Assembly: GCA_964411665.1 (NCBI GenBank) | Contig: CAYPMR010000004.1 | Span: forward strand, 1 to 64,000 | Direction: 5' to 3' | From: CALFCE01 sp964411665 | GTDB lineage: Bacteria; Pseudomonadota; Gammaproteobacteria; Granulosicoccales; Granulosicoccaceae | DNA: 64,000 bases | Shown here: positions 42,945-51,941 of the stretch, in pieces | Layout of the letters: every line of letters starts with the position of its first letter | Numbering within the stretch: position 1 is the first letter of the stretch | Notes under the pieces: model-generated | The model's database searches: none | What the model saw: the letters and a program-made list of their open reading frames with translations, nothing else | Told to the model about the DNA's origin: nothing | Translations under genes and position numbers: made by a program

Positions 42945-43682
42945 ATGCCAGCACAGCTCTCCGCCAATCTCAATGCCGTAGCGCAACTTCGTAATCGACG
43001 AAATCTTCCCTGGCCAAGCGTGGTCGATATGGGGAGAATCGCGATGCTTGCCGGTGCGCGTGGCCTGACTGTTCATCCAAGACCGGATCAGCGTCATATT
43101 CGTTTCAGCGATCTGCCCGATTTACGGGCTCTTCTTGATAGTGAATTTGCGACAGCCGAGTTTAATATCGAAGGCTATCCAAGCTCTGAATTCATTGAAC
43201 TAGTGAGCAGGCATCGGCCTGATCAGGTGACGCTAGTACCAGATGATCCAGCGCAGGCAACATCAGATCACGGCTGGGATTTTTCAAAGCATGGTGAGAT
43301 GCTGAGCTCTGTTATCAGCGATTTGAAAGATGCCGGTTTTCGTGTGGCAATTTTTATAGATCCGAATCCCGACGATATCCCTCAGGCGCTTAAAACAGGA
43401 ACGGATCGGGTTGAGCTTTACACCGGACCATACGGTGCCTGCCATGACGATGTCGACAAGCAGCAACTCGAGCTTGCGAAGCTCATCGCTACTGGCCTGG
43501 CAGCAGAGAAGGCGGGCCTTGGTGTTAATGCTGGTCACGATCTGACGGTTGAGAATTTGCCGGCACTGGTGCGTGAAATTCCAGCGCTCAAAGAAGTTTC
43601 CATTGGCCATGGATTAACCGCTTTGGCGCTGGAGCATGGTATGGCTGGTGCAGTAGAGCGGTTTGTTAAAGCGTTGCAGTGA
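42945..43682 (+). CDS. pdxJ: Pyridoxine 5'-phosphate synthase
   Basis: This enzyme condenses 1-deoxyxylulose 5-phosphate with aminoacetone 3-phosphate to form pyridoxine 5'-phosphate. The TIM-barrel motifs are LSANLNAVAQLRNRR, LTVHPRPDQRHIRFSDL, AEFNIEGYPS, VTLVPDDPAQATSDHGWDF, RVELYTGPYG and GLGVNAGHDLTVENL. The LSxNLNxxAxLRNRR N-terminus is the form I associate with Alphaproteobacteria and Xanthomonadales, not the NIDHVATLR form of E. coli. It converges with gloB and is not linked to recO or acpS as in enterics. Confidence 0.94.
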   Translation: MPAQLSANLNAVAQLRNRRNLPWPSVVDMGRIAMLAGARGLTVHPRPDQRHIRFSDLPDLRALLDSEFATAEFNIEGYPSSEFIELVSRHRPDQVTLVPDDPAQATSDHGWDFSKHGEMLSSVISDLKDAGFRVAIFIDPNPDDIPQALKTGTDRVELYTGPYGACHDDVDKQQLELAKLIATGLAAEKAGLGVNAGHDLTVENLPALVREIPALKEVSIGHGLTALALEHGMAGAVERFVKALQ

Positions 43683-43699
43683 TTATTGATCTACTCGGT

Positions 43700-44470
43700 T
43701 TAATGGTTGTCTCGCCTACGTCGCAACTCAGTAAAAACCTCCAGGTCGCTAGCTGATTCCATATTCAGTGACTTTCGAATACCACTGTCTGCAGAGCGTA
43801 GAAATGGATTGGTTGCCAGCTCTTCGGCGAGAGTTGTCGGAATAGTGGGTTGATCGGTATCTCGCAATTGTCTGACTTTCTGCATGCGCTCTACAAGTGC
43901 AGGGTTGTCAGAATCCACGGTTTCGGCGAAGCTGCCATTGGTTAAGGTGTACTCATGGCTACAATAGAGAACAGTATCAGCTGGTAGCTGACTGATCTTG
44001 TTTAGACTTTTATGCATGGTTGCAGCATCGCCTTCGAACAAACGTCCACAACCCATAGCGAATAAAGTATCGCCTGTAAACAGCACGCCTGCTTCCGGCA
44101 AATAAAAATTCAACATATCGAGAGTATGTCCAGGTGTTTGCATAACCTGAATACGCTGCTTGCCAAAAGCGAAGTCATCGCCGTCAGCCACATGTTTATC
44201 GACACCGGGTAGTTTGGATGCAGATTCTGTTGGACCAATCGCTATGGCGCCAGTTGCAGATTTCAATGCTTCAAGGCCTTGCGTGTGATCAGCATGATGA
44301 TGTGTGATTAATATCTGATCGAGCTTCCAGTTTTTGTGTGCCAGAGCTGCCAGTACCGCGTCCGCATCGCCACAGTCGACACAGGCTGTTACTTTTTCCT
44401 GCGTGTCATGTAACAGGACACCGTAGTTGTCTGACATATACGGAAATTGATAGAACTCTACGCTGGCCAT
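43700..44470 (-). CDS. gloB: Hydroxyacylglutathione hydrolase (glyoxalase II)
   Basis: This metallo-beta-lactamase-fold hydrolase releases D-lactate and glutathione from S-lactoylglutathione in methylglyoxal detoxification. The metal motif ITHHHADHTQGLE is intact, followed by TPGHTLDMLNFYL and FTGDTLFAMGCGRLFEGDA, then the GloB C-terminal domain ending ELRRRRDNH. Length 256 is typical. It lies 84 bp downstream of gloA on the same strand, completing the pathway locally. Confidence 0.95.
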   Translation of the reverse strand: MASVEFYQFPYMSDNYGVLLHDTQEKVTACVDCGDADAVLAALAHKNWKLDQILITHHHADHTQGLEALKSATGAIAIGPTESASKLPGVDKHVADGDDFAFGKQRIQVMQTPGHTLDMLNFYLPEAGVLFTGDTLFAMGCGRLFEGDAATMHKSLNKISQLPADTVLYCSHEYTLTNGSFAETVDSDNPALVERMQKVRQLRDTDQPTIPTTLAEELATNPFLRSADSGIRKSLNMESASDLEVFTELRRRRDNH

Positions 44471-44554
44471 GATAATGTCTCAGTGTGCGTTAATGTATGT
44501 TCGATGTGTTGCCAGAAAAGCATTTCGCCAGAACCTTATCCGAAGTTGATAACC

Positions 44555-44995
44555 TTACCAGTTGCCCGTGTTTTCCATTGACGCCCAAGGTTCAGCAGCA
44601 GCCTGTGCATCTCCCTCTTGCAATAGCTCAATAGATACGTTGTCCGGGGATTTTACAAATGCCATTCGACCGTCTCGAGGCGGTCTATTGATAGTTACTC
44701 CTGCGTCCATTAACTGCTGGCAAGTAGCATAAATATCATCGACCATAAAAGCCAGATGTCCGAAGTTTCTGCCTGTGTCATATTGCTCTGGCTCCCAATT
44801 GTAGGTTAGTTCGAGCTCTGGGGCCCTTTCAGCTTCAGCACGGCTGCGATCTTTGGTGGCCGCTAAAAAGATCAGAGTGAATTTCGCATCGGGAAATTCT
44901 TTGCGGTTGGTTTCAACCATACCAAGTTTGTTGCAGTAGAAGTCCAGAGATTCATCAATGTCCTTAACCCGTACCATAGTGTGTAAATAACGCAT
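44555..44995 (-). CDS. gloA: Lactoylglutathione lyase (glyoxalase I)
   Basis: This enzyme isomerises the methylglyoxal-glutathione hemithioacetal to S-lactoylglutathione. VOC-fold metal ligands are visible: His5 in LHTMVRV, Glu in LELTYNWE, His in FGHLAFMVDD and Glu in VSIELLQ. RVKDIDESLDFYCNKLGM is the family signature. AGAGGG lies five bases upstream of the ATG. It is upstream of gloB and probably cotranscribed. Confidence 0.94.
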   Translation of the reverse strand: MRYLHTMVRVKDIDESLDFYCNKLGMVETNRKEFPDAKFTLIFLAATKDRSRAEAERAPELELTYNWEPEQYDTGRNFGHLAFMVDDIYATCQQLMDAGVTINRPPRDGRMAFVKSPDNVSIELLQEGDAQAAAEPWASMENTGNW

Positions 44996-45043
44996 ATAAC
45001 CCTCTCTTATTATTCAATCCTATTTCGCGAATCCATTTTCAAC

Positions 45044-45409
45044 CTAACGAAATGCTGAAATTGCGATGCATAACCAGCCGAGTATCAGCAGTAGTCCACC
45101 TATAGGTGTCAACGGCCCTACCCATCTGATGGCGGTTGTGGCCAGTAAATAAAGACTACCAGAGAAGAGCAGGGTACCGGTGATAAACAGAATTCCTGCT
45201 GCTGATAGAAACAGTGATTGATTTTTGTACATCAGGATGGCGGTGCCGAGCAAGGCGACGGTGTGAATCATCTGGTACTGAACGGCTGTCTGGTAGGTCA
45301 CCAGCATTTCTGCAGCAAGCCTGGCTTTTAGCGCATGAGCACCAAAGGCGCCGAGAGCGATGGACAGAGCACCGAATGCGCCTGCGCAGAATAGAAATAA
45401 TGTGTTCAT
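45044..45409 (-). CDS. DUF423 family membrane protein
   Basis: This protein of 121 residues has four predicted membrane helices. The start GAFGALSIALGAFGAHALKARL, with AVQYQMIHTVALL after it and PLTPIGGLLLILGWLCIAISA at the end, is the DUF423 (YgdD) pattern. Function unknown. It lies downstream of the OmpA-like gene, separated from it by a strong terminator, and upstream of gloA. Confidence 0.88.
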   Translation of the reverse strand: MNTLFLFCAGAFGALSIALGAFGAHALKARLAAEMLVTYQTAVQYQMIHTVALLGTAILMYKNQSLFLSAAGILFITGTLLFSGSLYLLATTAIRWVGPLTPIGGLLLILGWLCIAISAFR

Positions 45410-45423
45410 AGTACTATTTTACA

Positions 45424-45454
45424 GTGAAAAAAAAGGGCGCTCCATGCGCCCTTT
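45424..45454 (-). terminator. Rho-independent terminator of the OmpA-like gene
   Basis: AAAGGGCGC (45432-45440) and GCGCCCTTT (45446-45454) form a perfect 9-bp stem with a five-base loop. On the minus strand an unbroken run of eight T follows. It lies 20 bp past the OmpA-like stop codon. Confidence 0.92.
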
Positions 45455-45473
45455 ATATTTCTTTGAGAGAAGA

Positions 45474-46163
45474 CTATTCGAAAACCATTCTCGATACATC
45501 TACGTCCACTTCGACCCGTCGGTTGGCAGCGCGCCCTTCTTCGGTTGCGTTATCCCCAACTGGACTCGTTTCACCGAATCCTGCTGAACTGACTGGTACA
45601 TCCGGGTACTGAGCTGTCAGGATTGCAGCTACAGTTGCAGCTCGGCGCTCTGACAATCCCTGATTGTAGTCTTCTGATCCGACTGAATCCGTATGCCCGG
45701 AAACTGATATGCCCAGTACACCTTTGAAATCGTTGATATCCTCGATTAGTGCATTGATACGCGTAGTGCCCTCATCGGTCAATTGATCTGAATCCGTATC
45801 AAAAAGACCCAGTCCGTCAACAGTAAGAGTTTCCACCCGTGCTACTGGTTCCGCTGCCGGTGTTTCAGCAACTGGCTCCTCGACAGCGACCTCTTCTGGC
45901 TCCGGGACGGGGTCGGCTATACCTTCACAGGCATTGATGAGATTACTTTTATTAAAAGCCCCGGTTTGTACACAACCACTGTGTGACGAAACCCCGTCTC
46001 CTGCGCCTGATGTAACATAGCCAGCGCCTTCAACTTCCAGCTTGCCGTCGATCTTCACTGGATGGGCAAACGCAGTCTGCGACATACATGCAGAGACTGC
46101 CAGAGCTATTAATGCTGTTTTAGAGCCGCCAAGTTTGGCGATAAATCTTGCTACATTATTCAT
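45474..46163 (-). CDS. OmpA family peptidoglycan-binding protein
   Basis: This exported protein of 229 residues has a signal peptide ending QTAFA-HPVK and a short conserved segment with two Cys (SHSGCVQTGAFNKSNLINAC). A Pro/Glu/Ala linker (PVPEPEEVAVEEPVAE) leads to a C-terminal OmpA domain with GLGLFDTDSDQLTDEG, ISVSGHTDSVGSEDYNQGLS and GRAANRRVEVDV. There is no beta-barrel, so it is probably a periplasmic or surface peptidoglycan-associated protein. ATG 46163 is chosen because GAGG lies six bases upstream; the frame is open to 46199. Confidence 0.88.
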   Translation of the reverse strand: MNNVARFIAKLGGSKTALIALAVSACMSQTAFAHPVKIDGKLEVEGAGYVTSGAGDGVSSHSGCVQTGAFNKSNLINACEGIADPVPEPEEVAVEEPVAETPAAEPVARVETLTVDGLGLFDTDSDQLTDEGTTRINALIEDINDFKGVLGISVSGHTDSVGSEDYNQGLSERRAATVAAILTAQYPDVPVSSAGFGETSPVGDNATEEGRAANRRVEVDVDVSRMVFE

Positions 46164-46388
46164 TGTGAACCTCTGAGTTATAACTGTCGGACAATTCATG
46201 TTACGAGCTGCACCACGGCTTCCGTAGTGGTTGCTTCTCTAGATATCCCGAGTAATTAATTGTAGACCATAGGTCTGTTAGTAGATCGTTGAACAGATGC
46301 TTGAAGGGTTGGCTGCTCGCAGTGGCGATACTAATGGTGGATAATCACTTCGTTATGTTAGGAGTGTAGTCAACCAGAGGGAATTGTG

Positions 46389-47369
46389 ATGGCAGGGATG
46401 TCTTGTAGAAACCGAACTTTTCGGCAATGGATTGGTTGTAGTTATCGCATCTGCCGTTCGCGATGTAGTAATATCGCAAATAATGTAATAAATTGCAGTC
46501 GTGCGATCCGTAATCTGCATTTTCCATTCGATTGTTGCTTGTGCAGGGAACCCCACTCGGACGGAAGTCTTTGCAAAGCATGTAGCCTGCTTTTACAGGA
46601 AAACCGTCAACAAACCCCGCAACAAGACCAATCTCAACATCTATCGTATTATCGATTTTCCTGTCAGCGGTGTGCGCTGCCGGAATCGATTTGTGGACCC
46701 CTGACACAAATTGCTGAAAGCGATCTCGTTGTTCATGTCTGCAGCGCTTGTGCTGGTGGGCCAGTGCTGGCTTATCGAAGCGTAACTGTTCCCCTGTCTT
46801 ACAGCTTCCCGGTTGATTACATGATCAGCCAGTTTAAATATGCCGGTGATATGACGTTTGCCCGGGTGCTGGGCGAGCGGCTGGGGAGTGTGTTGAATCG
46901 ACAGATCGCACAGCTTGAACAACCACCACAATCGATTATTCCAGTGCCGCTGGCACTCAAGCGGTTACAGGAACGAGGGTTCAACCAGTCATTCGAGCTA
47001 TCCCGTGTCGTTTCGCGTATTTGTGGGTTGCCGGTGAGAGCAGATGTGCTTGCGCGGCATGAATTACTGTTTGATACAGCGTTGCCCGATCAACGTGTGC
47101 GATCAAGAGCGGTCAGACGACGTTCTAACAGGCATGGCTATTTTTGCCGTAGCAAATTGACTGAGCGCGTACTTGTGATCGATGACGTCATGACGACAGG
47201 TGCAACGCTTGAGGCGATAGCTGATGTTTTGGTCAAGGGAGGTGCTTGTTCGGTGGATGTGGCGGCTGTTGCGCGTGCTTACCCACCAAATGCGCCTCCA
47301 AATGATGCACCTGCAATAGTGTCGGCTAATGCGCTGGCTAAAGTGAATTCCATTTTATCTGATTCCTAA
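46389..47369 (+). CDS. comF: ComF family phosphoribosyltransferase-like protein
   Basis: This protein has a ComF layout: a Cys-rich N-terminal segment with zinc-finger character (FPFDCCLCREPHSDGSLCKAC, CQRCALPESICGPL, HVCSACAGGP). It is followed by a PRTase domain with VPLALKRLQERGFNQSFELS and the PRPP loop VLVIDDVMTTGATLEA. ComF is needed for DNA uptake in naturally competent bacteria; its biochemical role is not settled. A type IV pilus cluster lies 7 kb away. AGAGGG is seven bases before ATG 46389. About 30 extra residues precede the usual start region. Confidence 0.88.
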   Translation: MAGMSCRNRTFRQWIGCSYRICRSRCSNIANNVINCSRAIRNLHFPFDCCLCREPHSDGSLCKACSLLLQENRQQTPQQDQSQHLSYYRFSCQRCALPESICGPLTQIAESDLVVHVCSACAGGPVLAYRSVTVPLSYSFPVDYMISQFKYAGDMTFARVLGERLGSVLNRQIAQLEQPPQSIIPVPLALKRLQERGFNQSFELSRVVSRICGLPVRADVLARHELLFDTALPDQRVRSRAVRRRSNRHGYFCRSKLTERVLVIDDVMTTGATLEAIADVLVKGGACSVDVAAVARAYPPNAPPNDAPAIVSANALAKVNSILSDS

Positions 47370-49057
47370 GTTGAATCTTTTGTAACCAGCACTCTGGACA
47401 ATGTTCCTCTGTCAGTGGTGGCGATATTTTTTTGTGGGTTTCGTTGCTCGATTACTTGTCGTAAATTTTCCGGCAACACATTTAGTATGTCGGATGCATC
47501 AGTGATGAGTTGATTACGATCGTCATCAAGGCGCTGCAGCGCAGAGGTAATTTCAGTCGCTTTTTGATCAAGGTAATTTTCAATGCCACGTTGCTGGCCG
47601 ACTTGCGCCGCTCTTTCATACGTTGGTCTGATTACAAAGCCTGCAATCCATGGGATCAGCCAGGCTACTGCCAGCAACATGAGGGTATGGGTGGCAAAGC
47701 TAAAGCCCAGGTACTGATCTCCCTTAGCGTAGTCCCCAATCAACCTGTACATGGCCCAGCCGAGCACTACTAGTGGCAATATGAAACAGGCAACTCGTAG
47801 TATTTTACTTAGGATTCTTTGTAGTCGAGTGCCGGGTTCGGCCAATGATTGCTCAACAGCTGAACGTACACTGTCTGAGAGTCCGGGTTTGATTTGTTGA
47901 CTCGCAGGTTGCATGATTTTTTTGGTTGCAGCAAGGGGAAAGCCTGCGGCCACCGCATCCTGGATTGCGCGATCGATGCCTGTTGATACGACATCATTAA
48001 GGCTATCATCAACCAGCTCATCTGTATCCATCGTGGGCATCAGATCGGGCTGAGTGTTCTGTTTGCGGCGCAAGCTGGCCCACAGTCTGGATGCGAAGCC
48101 CTGGTCCAGCACTTTATATGGCTGTGCTAAAAGTTTAAATTTCCAAACTAATGATTGCACCAGTTTTGAGCTGTGTTGCTGCCAGTAGGTGGTCCATGTA
48201 TTGGTTATTTGTTGGGCAGATGCGATTTCGTTTAAATTTTGCAGAGTTTGATCAAGTTGTTGTTTGGCATTGCTAATACGTATCAACACACCATGTTGAT
48301 CAAGCTGTTGAATAAATTGCTGTTGGGCCATTTCAACGATGGTAGATTGAAATTGATCAAAATCATCACCGTTTGGTTTGTCATTGTTGCTGCTGCAATC
48401 GGTACAAAATAACAGCGGATTTTCCAGTCCTGCTTGAAGTAATAATTGCTGAAAACTACTTCGTTGTTCCGGTACCCCCTGATCCCAATGATTAATGACA
48501 AACACCCATGCATGTCGTTGAGCATTTTCCATTAGCATCTGCCAACCGCTGTCGTCGCGATAGCGATCCGGGCTTACGACATAAACCAACATGTCGATAT
48601 GTGGCAACCAGTCGTATACAAGGTCTCGATTAGCTGTTTCTACACTATCGAAATCCGGCATGTCTATCCAAAGAACATTTTTAAATTTCTCATTTTGATG
48701 CGTTGATTCGCGGATTTTTTCCACTGGAAATTCCGCCGGCAGCTGAGCGATAGTCGTGCTTTGATGAATGTACAGCGTAATTTCTCTGGACGTTGGTCTC
48801 TCGGCACTTGCCTGGGCCACTTTACTTCCTGCCAGGCGATTCAATAGTGTACTTTTGCCTGCACCTGTGCCTCCAAAAAAACCGACTACCAGTGGTCGTT
48901 CATTCTGTATGGAATTTTTTTCAAATAATTGCGCGGGTGATGCCTGATCAGCCGCTGGTACGCCAGGTGCCTGAGCTTGTGTTAGCCAGCCTTTGGCAAT
49001 CGCTTTGTTACTCCATTTGTCAATTGCGAGAGTGAGACTGTCAATCGGGTCATTCAT
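47366..49057 (-). CDS. Membrane-associated dynamin/Era-like GTPase (second of pair)
   Basis: This large GTPase of 563 residues has G1 GGTGAGKST at about 62-70, a possible G2 threonine in PTSREITLY, G3 DMPDFDS and G4 NHWDQ. A long helical region follows, with two membrane helices at about 415-435 and 447-470 (LRVACFILPLVVLGWAMYRL, LMLLAVAWLIPWIAGFVI), then a coiled C-terminus. The order GTPase-helical-TM-helical recalls bacterial dynamin-like proteins, but no characterised family is recognised. Its start overlaps the stop of the companion GTPase by 4 bp. Its 3' end overlaps comF by 4 bp in a tail-to-tail arrangement. Confidence 0.8.
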   Translation of the reverse strand: MNDPIDSLTLAIDKWSNKAIAKGWLTQAQAPGVPAADQASPAQLFEKNSIQNERPLVVGFFGGTGAGKSTLLNRLAGSKVAQASAERPTSREITLYIHQSTTIAQLPAEFPVEKIRESTHQNEKFKNVLWIDMPDFDSVETANRDLVYDWLPHIDMLVYVVSPDRYRDDSGWQMLMENAQRHAWVFVINHWDQGVPEQRSSFQQLLLQAGLENPLLFCTDCSSNNDKPNGDDFDQFQSTIVEMAQQQFIQQLDQHGVLIRISNAKQQLDQTLQNLNEIASAQQITNTWTTYWQQHSSKLVQSLVWKFKLLAQPYKVLDQGFASRLWASLRRKQNTQPDLMPTMDTDELVDDSLNDVVSTGIDRAIQDAVAAGFPLAATKKIMQPASQQIKPGLSDSVRSAVEQSLAEPGTRLQRILSKILRVACFILPLVVLGWAMYRLIGDYAKGDQYLGFSFATHTLMLLAVAWLIPWIAGFVIRPTYERAAQVGQQRGIENYLDQKATEITSALQRLDDDRNQLITDASDILNVLPENLRQVIEQRNPQKNIATTDRGTLSRVLVTKDST

Positions 49058-50868
49058 GATCGATGTGTCCCGGAGTCATGATCCGTTATTACATTTAAGG
49101 TTACTTTGCTTGCAGCTATTGAGAGTGTCGCCGGATCAATTGCAAAGAAGTCACCTTGATCCATCTGATCTGCTACACGCGCCAGCTGCCTGGCAAACTG
49201 TTGCTCAAAGAGTTGTTTGACGTGTGCCGCTTGAGTTTCTTTCATTTGCTGCTTGACTGAGTCCATGTATTTACCGATGGCACCTTCTGTCAGCATACTG
49301 GTCACTGAAAGCATTGCAGGCGCTATGAGAAGATCGGATGCAGCGAGCCCACCGGATTTGACTGCCAATACAATTGCGGCTGCATCGGTTGTCACTCTGG
49401 CAGCACGTAAGCCGTTCAATACAGTCGGTTGTTTTTCGAGATTGTGGTAGAGCTGTCTGGCTGCTTTTTCAATTTCGGGTTCAAATGCACTTTGGTAGCT
49501 TTCAACAGTTTGTTCAAACTGATTTTCCAGTGCTTCCTGCTGATGTCTTAATTCGCGGCTCAGCGCACGCCACCATTGTCCCGTCTCTCCATCACTACGA
49601 TCGAGTGTCGCGTTTTGAAGCTCCGATAAAACCTTTAGGCAGCCTTGTCGTAATGTATCGTATTCCTTGTCGGTAAGACTGCTTTGATCCGTATTGGTAA
49701 CGGCATTCCCAACGCCGCTGATATCAATTAATTTACGCATCGGCCAGGTGACAAACTTGCGGGTCACGCCCAGCGGCCCTGCCAGCCCCGGTAATTCAAG
49801 TAAACTTAAAAGCTCAGCAATAGCTCGATTAAATGTATCGTATTTATGTGGATGATCGAGATAATTTTTACGGTAGTCGGCAATCGCATCAGAAGCTTTT
49901 TGCTCAACTAATTCACGCCATTCGGAATGTGCCTGGTGTTCATCGGTGATTGGTTCGATCCAGCTGTCCCAGTGAAGTTTTATCAAATTCTGCAGACCAG
50001 CTTTCTGGGCAGAACGTGCGTCAGTCGTTGAAAAACTTTCGAATTGTGTTGTGAGTTGGTGAAGAATTTGCTCGGGCAGATTCTGAGCCGCGTCATCAAG
50101 TGAACGCACGTAGGGGATATCAATAACCGGTGGAGATTTCCGGGTGAATATAGATTCGATGCGAGTTGCCAGCGCGTTTAGAACAGTATCCCTATCTTGC
50201 GGACTGAGTTTGTTTACAATGAAGACAACAGGCTTTTTAAGTGGTGATAGTAATTCCACCATATCCCAAACTGATTTGTCTGCGTATTTATCTTTACTGA
50301 GTGTAAAAATGAGTACATCTGATAGTGCAGCAATTTTTAGTACTGCTGTGCGGTAGCCGCTTGACTGCACTGAGTCGAAGTCCGGTGAATCCCATACGAT
50401 CATTGGAGACTGAGTCTTCGATGTGTCTTTAATCTTGCTTAGCGTGTATTGGCGGTAGTTATTCGCATCCAGAGAATCTTTGTTGGTTTTTTCAAATCCA
50501 TCAAAGAGATCTGATAGCATCGCATCGCACTCATCGGAATTTTCCTCAGTGATAATAGCGAATCCTTGCGCGTGAACCGTATACCCCGCAAGAGGACTTA
50601 CGCCTGCCAGAGAAGATTGCGTAACAGCATTTACCAGAGTGCTTTTTCCCGCTTGAGTTGGTCCGAGTATTCCGATTTGCAATGGGTGGTTGGGATATCG
50701 CCTATTGGCTTCGATTTTTTGATCAATCGATTGTGCCAGCAGTAGTGAGTCGAGTTGTTTGCGAATTTTCTCGCGAGCTTTTGGGTCGGTCGATGGATTA
50801 TCGAGTAGCTTGTCGTAGTGCTGTTGAAGCGAATATAGAAATTCGCTCAGCGTGAAGTCCTTATCCAT
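49054..50868 (-). CDS. Dynamin/Era-like GTPase (first of pair)
   Basis: This GTPase of 604 residues has G1 GPTQAGKST at 69-77, G3 WDSPDFDS and G4 VNKLSPQD. Helical regions follow, and a hydrophobic stretch near 495-540 (TTDAAAIVLAVKSGGLAASD) may be a membrane paddle or hairpin. The N-terminal about 55 residues are predicted helical. The shared DxPDFDS signature shows it is a distant paralogue of the next gene, with which translation is coupled (ATGA). One base separates it from ubiA downstream of the promoter side, so the pair probably belongs to the ubiA operon. Function unknown; membrane remodelling is an inference. Confidence 0.8.
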   Translation of the reverse strand: MDKDFTLSEFLYSLQQHYDKLLDNPSTDPKAREKIRKQLDSLLLAQSIDQKIEANRRYPNHPLQIGILGPTQAGKSTLVNAVTQSSLAGVSPLAGYTVHAQGFAIITEENSDECDAMLSDLFDGFEKTNKDSLDANNYRQYTLSKIKDTSKTQSPMIVWDSPDFDSVQSSGYRTAVLKIAALSDVLIFTLSKDKYADKSVWDMVELLSPLKKPVVFIVNKLSPQDRDTVLNALATRIESIFTRKSPPVIDIPYVRSLDDAAQNLPEQILHQLTTQFESFSTTDARSAQKAGLQNLIKLHWDSWIEPITDEHQAHSEWRELVEQKASDAIADYRKNYLDHPHKYDTFNRAIAELLSLLELPGLAGPLGVTRKFVTWPMRKLIDISGVGNAVTNTDQSSLTDKEYDTLRQGCLKVLSELQNATLDRSDGETGQWWRALSRELRHQQEALENQFEQTVESYQSAFEPEIEKAARQLYHNLEKQPTVLNGLRAARVTTDAAAIVLAVKSGGLAASDLLIAPAMLSVTSMLTEGAIGKYMDSVKQQMKETQAAHVKQLFEQQFARQLARVADQMDQGDFFAIDPATLSIAASKVTLNVITDHDSGTHRS

Positions 50869-50869
50869 G

Positions 50870-51814
50870 TTAGCTGATTGATCCGAGAATTTCCGTCAGA
50901 TCGCTAAATTTGCCTGGATGAGCCAACGCATAGTCAAGCACGATACCAATAAACACAATCATGCCAAGATAATGATTATTTAAAAATGCCTGAATGCAGC
51001 GAGAAGGCTCACGCTTTCGGATTAGTACGAGTTGATAGATGACGAGGAACAGTGCAATTATTAATCCTGAATGAAACAGTAACCCGAGTTCAAGAAAATT
51101 GCCGCATAAAAGTAAGGTTGCCAGTACGGTTATCTGGATAAAAGCAATCATCGCGATATCGAGGTCACCGAACAATATCGCGGTGGACTTGATGCCGATA
51201 CGTAAATCATCCTCACGATCCGCCATTGCATACATCGTGTCGTAGGCGATAGCCCACAGCACAGATGCAAGGAACACCAGCCATGCATCGCGGGTTACTG
51301 TCCCCGTCTGCGCAGCGTAGGCCATGGGAATAGCCCATGAAAAAGCCAATCCCAGGACCAATTGTGGCAAATCGGTAAAGCGCTTGGCGAACGGATACAG
51401 TGCTGCCAGTAGCAATGCAACGAATGACATTAGTATGGTTATTCTGTTGGTCAGCAAGACAAGACAAAATGCCATTAGCATTAATAAAGCTGCGACTATC
51501 AAGGCCTCGCGCGGAGTGATTTCACCAGTAGCAAGTGGACGATATCGGGTACGCTCTACATGAGCATCAAAGTTGCGATCTGCGTAGTCATTTATCGCAC
51601 AACCGGCAGATCGGGTCAGGACGGTACCGACCAGAAATATAAGCAGTATGTCCAGGGACGGCGGGCCACCTGCAGCAAACCAGAATGCCCATAACATCGG
51701 CCACATAAGTAACCAGATACCAATCGGGCGATCCAGGCGCGTAAGTGCCATATAGGCTCGAGCGCGTGATCGCTGCGGTATTGTTTCACCACGCTGGGAG
51801 ATCGATTCACTCAA
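50870..51814 (-). CDS. ubiA: 4-hydroxybenzoate octaprenyltransferase
   Basis: This integral membrane prenyltransferase attaches the polyprenyl tail to 4-hydroxybenzoate in ubiquinone synthesis. The two Asp-rich motifs are present: GCAINDYADRNFDAHVERT and YDTMYAMADREDDLRIGIKS. Length 314 and eight or nine hydrophobic segments are normal; RLDRPIGIWLLMWPMLWA is the usual N-terminal helix. The start is TTG 51812-51814. Downstream, after one base, comes the GTPase pair; ubiC is not adjacent. Confidence 0.95.
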   Translation of the reverse strand: MSESISQRGETIPQRSRARAYMALTRLDRPIGIWLLMWPMLWAFWFAAGGPPSLDILLIFLVGTVLTRSAGCAINDYADRNFDAHVERTRYRPLATGEITPREALIVAALLMLMAFCLVLLTNRITILMSFVALLLAALYPFAKRFTDLPQLVLGLAFSWAIPMAYAAQTGTVTRDAWLVFLASVLWAIAYDTMYAMADREDDLRIGIKSTAILFGDLDIAMIAFIQITVLATLLLCGNFLELGLLFHSGLIIALFLVIYQLVLIRKREPSRCIQAFLNNHYLGMIVFIGIVLDYALAHPGKFSDLTEILGSIS

Positions 51815-51895
51815 GGGCTATCTCTGTGTTGGCCGGCAAATATCGAGCTAAAAAACCGTATTGTATCTGTTATGAATAGAATGCGCTGTAGCCTG

Positions 51896-51901
51896 TATAA
51901 T
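51896..51901 (+). promoter_or_regulatory. Possible -10 box of gor
   Basis: TATAAT lies 40 bp before the ATG at 51942. It overlaps an upstream in-frame ATG at 51900, which argues that 51942 is the real start. No strong -35 is visible. Confidence 0.35.
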
Positions 51902-51941
51902 GTCCTTTTTAAGCGCTGCTGGGTCAGCTGAAGATATCTCA

